A stretch of DNA of 64,000 nucleotides, taken from positions 15,356,001 through 15,420,000 of the forward strand of contig JAWHQI010000019.1 of NCBI GenBank assembly GCA_033032865.1, written 5' to 3'. Source of the stretch: Dactylorhiza incarnata (Eukaryota; Streptophyta; Magnoliopsida; Asparagales; Orchidaceae). The notes beneath the pieces are model-generated. The model searched no databases and was not told the DNA's origin. It saw nothing but the letters and a program-made list of their open reading frames with translations. Positions 56,150 to 64,000 of this stretch are shown one piece after another. The position numbers and the translations under genes are program-made. Within the stretch, counting starts at the first letter, position 1. The number at the start of each line of letters is the position of its first letter.

Positions 56150-56302
56150 CGAGTCCCCGGCAACGGCGCTAAAAACTTGATGCGCAAAACTATATCCGCG
56201 AACGATAACGGCAAGTGTACCGTATCGAATGTAGTATAGGTTATTAAAACAAGGTCGTATTAGACTCGGGGCGGTTGAGTACTCTTACTTCGGAAAATCT
56301 CT
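56150..56302 (-). other. E8 inverted primer site and LTR end
   Basis: The minus strand reads the last 125 bases of the LTR (56302-56178, ending GCGCATCA) and then the primer-binding site GCGCCGTTGCCGGGGACT. The GG of TGGCGCC is AG here. The LTR piece stops within a sequence matching the CGAAGTAAGAGTACTC part of U5 and the base just beyond. Confidence 0.9.
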
Positions 56303-56317
56303 TTTATTTATTTTATT

Positions 56318-57190
56318 AAATAAATTACTGCAAAAATTAAACGATCCGGGACGGTTTTCCATCCCGTGCTTGTTCGGTAATTTCTTAATAAAACACGCCT
56401 TGGCAGATTTGGGCGCTAGTATAAATTTGATGCCATTTTCATTATTTAAAAGGCTTGGTTTGGGCACTCCAAGCCCAACCAATATTAGTATCCAACTAGC
56501 GGACAGATCTATTAAATACCCGATAGGGGTGATTGAGGACGTGCTTATCAAGGTTGACAAATTTATCTTCCCGGTAGATTTTGTCATCCTAGACATTGAG
56601 GAAGACGCCGAAGTCCCAATTATACTCGAACGTCCTTTCCTCACCACCTCTCGGGCAATCATTGATGTTAGTAATGGCAAACTTCTCCTACGAGTTGGGG
56701 ATGAAGAAGTAACTTTTAGCATTAACAACTCTATGAGAAATTCGTTTTCTAATGACGACTCTTGCTTCACTTTAGAATCAAAATTTGAAGAAGAAATAAC
56801 GTCATTTTCTGAATTAATTTCACCCTTATTTGAAAATCCGGAAATTGAAAATTTATTTTGTCTAAAAGAAATAACTCGGCCGCTCAAATTTGAAGAAGTA
56901 AAATTAAATATTTCTAAAATAAAAACATCTTACGAGGAGCCACCGAGTTTGGAATTGAAACAACTGCCGGAACATTTAAGATATGTTTTTTTAGAAAAAA
57001 TTCAAAATTGCCTGTGATTATATCTTCCGCGCTTAACTATTCGGAAATTTCCGAATTAATAAAAATATTAAATAATCACCGCCATGCAATTGCATGGCAA
57101 ATTTCTGACATCAAGGGGATTAACCCCTCCTTTTGCACGCACAAAATTAATTTAGAAAATAATTCTCGCAGCACTATTCAGCCTCAATGA
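56318..57190 (+). pseudogene. E8 protease (plus copy)
   Basis: The frame 56370-57017 has ALADLGASINLMPF (active site DLGAS) and VILDIEEDAEVPIILERPFL. The frame shifts near 57005 in an A-rich run and continues as LNYSEISELIKILNNHRHAIAWQISDIKGINPSFCTHKI. A TGA at 57188 replaces an arginine codon just before the RT. It lacks gag in front. Confidence 0.88.
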
Positions 57191-57205
57191 CGGCTTAATC
57201 CAAAT

Positions 57206-58500
57206 ATGAAGGACGTCGTTAAGGCCGAAATAATAAAATTATTAGATGCGGGAATTATTTACCCAATCTCTGATAGCACTTGGGTTAGCCCAGTGCAAGT
57301 CGTGTCTAAAAGGGGTGGAATAACGGTAGTCACAAATGAAAATAATGAGTTGATCCCGACCCATACTGTTACGGGTTGGCGAGTATGCATCGATTATAGA
57401 AAATTAAATGATGCTACCCGCAAAGATCACTTTCCGTTACCCTTTATTGACCAAATTTTAGAACGCTTATCCGGTCACTCACACTACTGTTTTCTCGATG
57501 GTCTTTCGGGATATTTTCAAATCCCAATTGCGCCCGAAGACCAAGAGAAAACCACATTCACCTGTCCGTTCGACACCTTCGCATATCGAAGAATGTCGTT
57601 TGGTCTTTGCAACGCGCCGGCTACATTTCAACGATGTATGCTGGCAATTTTTAATGAACTTGTAGAAGACGTCATGGAAATTTTCATGGACAATTTTTCT
57701 GTTTTTGGCGATTCATTTAAAAATTGTTTAATTAATCTTGATCGTGTTCTTCAACGCTGCGAAGACACGAATTTGGCACTCAACTGGGAGAAGTGCCACT
57801 TTATGGTCCAAGAGGGATTAGTCCTTGGGCATAAAATTTCTAATAAGGGGATCGAGGTCGATAGGGCCAAGATCGAGGTCATAGAAAAACTTCCCCCTCC
57901 TACAAATATAAAATCTATTAGAAGTTTTCTAGGACATGCGGGTTTTTATAGACGGTTTATAAAAGATTTCTCAAAAATTTCGAAACCGCTAACTCATCTT
58001 TTGGAAAAAGAATCCGCGTTTAATTTTGATGACGAGTGTTTGAAAGCGTTTAACAAAATCAAAAATGAACTAATAAATTCCCCTATTTTAATCGCGCCAA
58101 ATTGGTCTCTTCCGTTTGAAATCATGTGCGATGCGAGCGATTTTGCTGTAGGTGCAGTTTTAGGCCAACGGGTGAATAAACGTTTTCACCCAATCTATTA
58201 CGCAAGCAAAACGCTAACATCCGCACAAGCAAATTATACAACAACAGAGAAAGAATTTTTGGCAATAATTTTTGCGTTTGACAAATTTCGATCATATTTA
58301 ACGCTTTCAAAAGTTATTGTTTTTACAAATCACTCCGCTCTCCGGTATTTACTACAAAAAGGAGATGCAAAGCCTCGACTGCTAAGGTGGATCCTCCTAC
58401 TACAAGAATTTGATTTGGAGATCCAAGACAAAAGGGGAGCGGAGAATGTTGCGGCCGACCACCTCTCACGGTTGGAGAATCCGGCTGCAGGAGCACTAGT
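57206..58500 (+). CDS. E8 reverse transcriptase and RNase H
   Basis: This is the first half of an 829-residue open frame (57206-59695). RT blocks are [16 protein letters not shown] (61-76), [12 protein letters not shown] (97-108), [14 protein letters not shown] (131-144) and the catalytic box FMDN (160-163), where FMDD is usual. RNase H has [40 protein letters not shown] and the AADHLSRLE end. The frame is intact, but the second catalytic Asp is Asn, as in E5. Confidence 0.9.
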
Positions 58501-59860
58501 GGAAGCTAAAATTGACGACAAATTCCCCGAAGAGCGCCTCCTTGCCATCGAAAAGGTAACGACTTCTTCCACCCTTTGGTACGTGGATTTGGCCAACTAT
58601 TTAGTGGCCCGGGTCCTACCAAAAGATTTTTCAAGTCAACAAAAGAAGAAATTCTTTTCAGATTTGAAAAATTATTTTTGGGAGGACCCCTTTTTATTTC
58701 GTGTCTGCGCGGACCAAGTGGTAAGAAGGTGTATTTCGGGCGAGGAAGGCGCCCAAATTCTGCGGCACTGCCACAAAAGGCCAACCGGTGGCCATTATCA
58801 AGCGAACCGGACCGCAAGAAAGGCGCTAGAGTCAGGCTTCTATTGGCCCACCTTATTTAAAGATGCTCACAATTTCGTGAGTAATTATGATCGGTGCCAA
58901 CGGTCAGGTAACATTTCTAACCGGGACGAAATGCCCCAAAATATTTTTTTAGAATGCGAAATTTTTGATCTTTGGGGAATAGATTTCGTAGGTCCTTTAT
59001 CCTCCTCTTTTAATAATAAATATATCCTTGTTGCGGTCGATTACGTGTCAAGGTGGGTGGAAGCACAAGCTTTTCCCACTAACGACGCGAGAGTCGTCGT
59101 AAATTTTTTTAAAAAATTATTTTCACGATTTGGCACACCCCGAGCACTAATTAGTGATCGGGGCACACATTTTTGTAACAACCAACTTGCTAAAATTTTA
59201 GCAAAGTATGGAGTTACCCACAAGCTATCTACCGCCTACCACCCACAAGCAAATGGCCAAGTGGAGGTGGTGAACCGTGAACTTAAAAGAATTTTAGAAA
59301 AAACTGTGTCCGTTAATAGGAAGGATTGGTCGCTAAAATTAGACGACGCTCTATGGGCATATCGGACAGCGTACAAAACCGCCATCGGATGTACACCGTA
59401 CCGATTAGTCTATGGAAAAGCTTGTCATCTACCGGTGGAATTAGAACATAGCGCCTTTTGGGCGCTAAAATTTTTAAATTTGGATTTAAACTTAGCCTCC
59501 GAGCACAAAAAACTACAATTAAATGAATTAGACGAGTGGCGCGCAAACGCCTATGAAAATAATAAGATTTATAAGGAGCGCACAGAATTTTATCATGATA
59601 AAAAAATCAAAAATCCAAAAACTTTTTCACCGGGAGACTTAGTCCTATTATTTAATTCAAGACTTAGGCTTTTTCCGGGTAAATTAAAATCATGATGGTC
59701 CGGTCCCTTCATAGTTAAAGAAGTTTGGCCATATGGAACCGTGCTAATAGAGCACCCAGAAAAAAGGCTCTTTCAAAGTCAACGGACAACGCTTAAAATT
59801 ATATCACCCGGACGACCCAGCGCCCGGAAACATCGAAACCATTCACTTCCAAAATCTTTA
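58501..59860 (+). pseudogene. E8 integrase
   Basis: It continues the same open frame to a TGA at 59693-59695 (arginine codon in most relatives: LKS-WSGPF). The zinc region is [14 protein letters not shown]...NYDRCQR, with the first cysteine changed to tyrosine. The catalytic residues are in [17 protein letters not shown] and [12 protein letters not shown]. After the stop, GPFIVKEVWPYG continues to about 59860, followed by the typical string around CTTGGGAGGCAACCC (about 59903-59922). Confidence 0.88.
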
Positions 59861-61658
59861 AAATTACCACTTAGTCAAGCTACGCGACGGTAAACAAAGC
59901 GCTCTTGGGAGGCAACCCAATGTTAACATCTTTATTTTTGTCTTTCTTTTCTTGTTTGTTTTTCTAATTTAACTTTGCAGGTGTTTGACCGGCAACCCGG
60001 ACTACCATTCAGGGAAGCCCTCTTTACACTTTACTAATTTATCTTGATTTTTCTTTAATGTCATGTTTTTTTTTAGTTTTATCTTTCATACTTAGTTTTA
60101 AACATTGGGGACAATGTTTAATTTTAAGTATGGGGGTGTAGCACAACTTTCTTTGTAGTTTTACTTGAAAAATAAAAACCAAAAAAATTATAAAAAAAAA
60201 AAACTGAAATTAAATTTCTTGGAAAGGACGCTTTGGGCTTGAATTCCCATCATAGCCTCTAGTACCTTGCAAACCCTTCACCGGGCAGATCTTGGGAAGT
60301 CCAAGAACAAAAAAAAATTTATTAGAAATTGTTATTCATCAAAACTCCCACTTGCTAAATTGTAAGTTCTAAGTAGACTGTTTGTCATATGGACTAAAAA
60401 TAATTTTGTGCTAGAATAGTTTTTGAAACTTTTGAGTAAAATTGTTGACTCATGTAGTGCTCCTAGTCTTATGCTTGTCTTTGAGTAGTTTTGGTGTAAA
60501 ATTAAATTCTTGGCATAGATCTAAAATTATGTTTTATTAATTTGCGTAGTAATAATTTATTTTACTTTTAAATTCGAATCCGGTCTTATCCAAAAGTAGT
60601 TTAGGTGAGTGTGTAGAAGATTGTTAGAAAGCTATTACTCGAATTGAACAAAAGGGTGTCCTTTCTCGATGTCTAGAACTTGCCCCAAGCTATTTTCGAA
60701 ACATGTGCGCTTTAGACAAATTAACTTTACGGAAATGATTTAGGCCTTTCTTTGGATAGTTTGAGCCTTTGCACCCAACCTAGATTTACCACCATTGTTC
60801 ACACAAATTTGAGCCTTACACCTTTATTTGATCCACCCTCATCATTTCGGCACCAAAGCTAAAAAGCCCAAAACCCAAATGAACACTATAAAATTTTGAG
60901 CTAAAATGAAAAAAAAAACAATATTTGGGTACGATTCTATGAAAGAAAAAAAATTATTATGGGTATCAATTCAAAAGAAATGTTTAAATCTAAAAAAAAG
61001 CAATAATCTCATAATGATATGCGGCCTAGGTATGCACATGCATACTTGGAATGATCCCAATTATGAAGATTGATGATTTAAATAAAAGAGTATGAGAGTG
61101 TTTCCCCCTTAAAAAAATATGAGTATGGGGGTAAAGCTTCATTATTTTGTGGTGGTCATCATTTTCTTTTAGCTCAAATTTTTTGTTTAAGTGGAATGCG
61201 CCATTCATGTTTATCATTGTTTACCTCACCCTTAAACCCACGCCTCAAAATGAACCCTATTTAAGTCCTAAAGATCCATAAAGTCGATTTAGTTCGAAGT
61301 GTAGTGGAGAAAGTGCAAACGGGCAAGCTTATGGCCATCGACATTGATGGATTTCTTTGGAGGCCACCCCGAGCGTCTACGTCTAGTAATTTAAATCTCA
61401 GCAATCACGCTATTTTCTCCCTTCACATAACTTTTCGATTGAACGTCGACTCATTTTTAAAGTAATGATAAATAATTATAACGCATTTTTGAAGTATTTC
61501 ATAAATTAGTATTTATGCCAAGAACATCTTTTTACTAAAATATCTACGCATGCCAGCATAATACTTCGCATTTTACTCTCTAGTCTCCATAATTCTAGCT
61601 TGCATTAATTTTTCTTACCCTTATGAAAAATGGTTTGCTCGGGACGAGCAACGAGCAA
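59861..61658 (+). other. E8 3' untranslated region
   Basis: About 1.8 kb, A/T rich, with no protein recognised and no envelope-like frame. It contains module copy A at 60216-60307. The repeated A-rich tracts may be poly(A)-like or splice-related; nothing firm can be said. Confidence 0.75.
60216..60307 (+). other. Conserved structured module, copy A (E8 3' UTR)
   Basis: TTCTTGGA/TCCAAGAA arms (8 bp, perfect), ACGCTTTGGGCTTG, GAATTCCCATCATAGCC, CTAGTACC, ACCC-TTCACC-GGG and TTGGGAAG. The 5' leader of the same element holds copy E, so E8 carries the module at both ends. Confidence 0.85.
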
Positions 61659-61671
61659 GTATGGGGGTGTT
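61659..61671 (+). other. E8 polypurine tract
   Basis: GTATGGGGGTGTT directly before TGATGAGTAA, matching the E5 tract. Confidence 0.88.
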
Positions 61672-63265
61672 TGATGAGTAATTTATTTACTCATCTTTTA
61701 GTATAGTTTTATTATTATTTTAATATGAAATTATGTCTTTTATCTAAATTATATCATATAAATCTTTCATATTTCAATTTCATAAGCTAACCTAAGTTTA
61801 TTTTGTGTTTTCAGGTTTTCTGGTCATTTGGAGAAAAAAAGTACATTTACACGCCCTAGGTCACGGGCGTGACCATGGCCGTGTAACCTGCGCAGTGTTC
61901 CAGACCTGTTTCTGCCACTCCGAGGACGTCCCGTGAAGAATTCGCCAGGTACACGCCCCAGGTCACGGGCGTGACCAAGGGTGTGACCCAATGTCACGGC
62001 CACGACCCGCCATTAAGCATCCAGAGCACACCGCCACGTCAATTAAAATTACACTCCCTCAGTCACGGGCGTGACCGAGGGCGTGACATCCAGCACGCGG
62101 GCGTGACTTTTCCCGCGCCAATTTCCCGCCGAAGCTTCCCGCCAGCAGCACTTAATTGAGATTACACGCCCTAGGTCACAGGCGTGACCTAGGGCGTGAC
62201 ACGGCCGAAACGCCTGCATTGAAGCCAGACGGCGCCTTCTCCGCTCACAGCAAATCACGCCCCTAACACGCCCTTGGTCACGGACGTGACCAAGGGCGTG
62301 TAACACCAAAAATTCAGCTATTTAAAGGGAGCTTTTCCAGATGTTTGGGGACGAATTTTGGGGAGTTCTAAGTTTATTTTCTTGCACTGTTTTTGTCATT
62401 CTTAAGCTTGTAATCTTCCTTCTTAGCTTGCACTTTTATTTCAGGTTTGTAACTTCTTGTTTCCTAGTTGTAATTTATTTTCGATTAATAAAATAGTACT
62501 TTTTTCTCTTATTCTACTCTCAATCTTCATTATGCACTTCTTGTATTTCATCAATTCCTCCATCTCCATTAGTAGCTAAATTTCATTAGTACTCGACCGA
62601 GATGATCCAAGGAAAATATAATTCATAATTTAGTTTAGAACTCCTTTTTCTCTTATTTAGATCGCTTAAGATTTATCCTTGAATTTATATTGATTGAGAT
62701 TATATTATCGATATATAATCTCATTCTTGTTTTCGTAGTCTAATAATCGAGAGGTTTTGAGTTCGAATCGATCATTTCAAGGATAAAGAGATTTGAATGC
62801 ACTCCTCGAGAGAGGACAACATAAATCTCCCGGATTGGAGTTATATCCAATAGAGGAGTTCACTTCGATAAAGCGAGTTTTAGGGGTTTCGATTCTTGAA
62901 CGAGAGTTCGATTGATCAACCTAAACTCAGTTAGGCGTATCCTTGAGAGAGGTACGTTTATAAATCGGGAACCTCCACGGTCAAGCATTTCTTTTATAGA
63001 GGATTAGAAGTTCTATTTCTTTATTTATTTATTTTTTCCAAGGTGATTCAAGGTTGAGTGCTAATCCTTTTTATCATAGTTTTAACAAATTATTTCTCTT
63101 TCTTGCAACCAACCAACCTAATTTTCTTTCGTAAAATAATAGAGATTTTCCGAAGTAAGAGTACTCAACCGCCCCGAGTCTAATACGACCTTGTTTTAAT
63201 AACCTATACTACATTCGATACGGTACACTTGCCGTTATCGTTCGCGGATATAGTTTTGCGCATCA
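61672..63265 (+). repeat. E8 3' LTR, 1594 bp
   Basis: It runs TGATGAGTAA to GCGCATCA, with the palindrome array at about 61850-62305 and TATA-like CTATTTAAAG at 62318. The distal half has CTCGAGAGAGGA and GGGAACCTCCACGG, as in E5. Confidence 0.96.
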
Positions 63266-63270
63266 CATCT

Positions 63271-64000
63271 ATATGCTCCCCCAACTACTTCCAACCCAGA
63301 GGCTTCGCACCATCACAGCTCCATGGCCGTTTGCAATATGGGTGTTGGACTTAGTGGGTCCATTCCCCCAAGCCAATGGTCAAAAGAAGTTCCTGCTAGT
63401 TATGATTGACTATTTCTCCAAGTGGTTGGAGGTCAAGGCGCTGGCTAAGGTAACTTCTTAGGTGGTTAGAAATTTTGTGTGGGGGGAAATAATTTTCCAG
63501 CATGGGCTTCCGTTAGCCATCATCACAGACAATGGGCCATAGTTTGCCATCAATAAGTTCGTCAGTTTCTGCAGTCAGCTGGGTATAGACCTTCGCTTTG
63601 CGTCGGTCCACCATAGAAGGAGCAATGGGCAGGTGGAGGCCACGAACAAGGTGATCGCAAACTTGCTAAAAAAGAAGGTCAAGAATCTGAGAAGTATCTG
63701 GGTGAAATAGATGCCCTCAGTCCTATGGGCCCTAAGAAGAATGCCAAACACCGCCACAGGGGAGACCCCTTTTAAACTCTCCCATGGGTCTGAGGCCATG
63801 CTTCCTATAGAGTTCGAGGTAAAATCACCCAGGGTGGTCATCGCGGGTGAAGGAGACGAGGAGTGGAGAGTGGGAAATGAAGAGGAACAAAGGCTGTCTT
63901 TGGACTTGGTTGAAGAACTCCGAGACCTAGCAGCCATTCAGTAAGAGGAGGTCAAGCGGCGGATGGCCCGGTACTTCGACAAGCATATTCAGGTAAAGCA
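63271..64000 (+). pseudogene. E6 Tat integrase, C-terminal part
   Basis: It continues from 51277 after E8: ITAPWPFAIWVLDLVGPFPQANGQKKFLLVMIDYFSKW, then IITDNGP, a TAG, and HHRRSNGQVEATNKVIANLL with the catalytic glutamate, then ATGETPFKLSHGSEAMLPIE. The three acidic residues are present, but stops at 63459, 63540 and about 63707 break the frame. It runs off the window. Confidence 0.88.

Larger units (their letters stand above)
52889..56302 (-). repeat. Inverted segment of E8
   Basis: It reads on the minus strand as a normal Athila 5' part: LTR end (56302-56178), primer site, leader, gag, protease, RT start. The portion 52894 to about 54195 is repeated in the opposite sense at about 56318-57620 with a few percent difference. 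The left junction is at GTTGC; the right junction lies in an A/T stretch about 56302-56318. Confidence 0.9.
51283..63265 (+). mobile_element. E8: Athila element carrying a 3.4-kb inverted segment
   Basis: The direct LTRs are 51283-52875 and 61672-63265, with flanks CAGCT (51278-51282) and CATCT (63266-63270), a target duplication with one change. Inside, 52889-56302 is inverted: it carries RT start, protease, gag, primer-binding site and 125 bases of LTR end on the minus strand. The plus strand then resumes with protease, RT, RNase H and integrase. Protease and RT start are therefore present twice, in opposite directions, while gag exists only inverted. Confidence 0.92.
37031..64000 (+). mobile_element. 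E6: Tat-lineage (Ty3/gypsy) element, decayed, split by E7 and E8
   Basis: The order is LTR region, primer-site region, gag, protease, RT, RNase H, a second RNase H, integrase, running off the right edge. Two RNase H domains in series are the mark of the Tat clade. E7 interrupts the first RNase H at 41823/50330 and E8 interrupts the integrase at 51282/63266; coding continues on the far side of each. Many stops show it is the oldest layer here. The left limit is uncertain. Confidence 0.85.

Noticed and set aside
52889..56302. A second Athila nested in reverse orientation inside E8
   Set aside because: The minus-strand part has only 125 bases of one LTR end, no second LTR and no target duplication of its own, and it joins E8 at short matches.
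56285..56887. A minus-strand protein of 200 residues, and the plus-strand frame 53616-54182
   Set aside because: Each is the antisense of the Athila protease on the other strand; they look alike because the protease is duplicated in inverted orientation.

Overview
The window reads as intergenic heterochromatin from a large seed-plant genome, most likely an angiosperm. No host gene, tRNA, rRNA or CRISPR array is recognisable. Nearly all of it is LTR retrotransposons stacked inside one another. Five plant lineages can be named from protein motifs, primer-binding sites and LTR ends: Copia (two related elements, E1 and E2, minus strand), a gag-only non-autonomous Copia-like element (E3, minus), a long Del/Tekay-type LTR (E4, plus), Athila (E5 and E8, plus), Tat (E6, plus) and Tekay (E7, plus).

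Layout. 1-7759 is Copia E1, cut by the left edge; its gag-pol has a single nonsense codon. E1 sits inside the RT region of Copia E2 (7760-12440). E3 (12519-20173) is a complete 7.66-kb element with 1.34-kb LTRs, AAGGG target duplications and a gag remnant, but no pol. 20179-21614 is unassigned. 21615-25259 is a 3.6-kb LTR (E4) followed by a primer-binding-like site. Its downstream flank is interrupted by Athila E5 (25454-34959) and then runs as unrecognised DNA to about 37 kb. From about 37 kb to the right edge lies a decayed Tat element (E6), split twice: Tekay E7 (41824-50329, ATGGA duplications) lies in its RNase H, and Athila E8 (51283-63265, CAGCT/CATCT) lies in its integrase.

The coding parts are familiar and mostly broken; many stops look like C-to-T decay of CGA codons. 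The less familiar content is non-coding. (1) A module of about 92 nt with a closing stem and two inner hairpins occurs five times, always in the sense strand of its host element, in a Copia-like element, a Tekay-type LTR and both Athilas. (2) Four tandem hairpins in the E5 3' UTR keep an almost invariant 14-nt loop while their stems change in a compensated way. (3) A two-hairpin unit in E3 is duplicated with compensated stem changes. (4) The LTR families with an identifiable TATA box carry arrays of CpG-rich short palindromes just upstream of it, and one such motif is shared between the E3 and E7 LTRs. (5) E8 contains a 3.4-kb inverted, partly duplicated segment whose junctions fit a strand switch during reverse transcription, starting at the primer-binding site. 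(6) E7 appears to have a 78-nt in-frame intron between gag and protease.

All assignments come from reading the sequence without database searches. Lineage names rest on motif knowledge, and RNA-structure claims are pairings found by eye.
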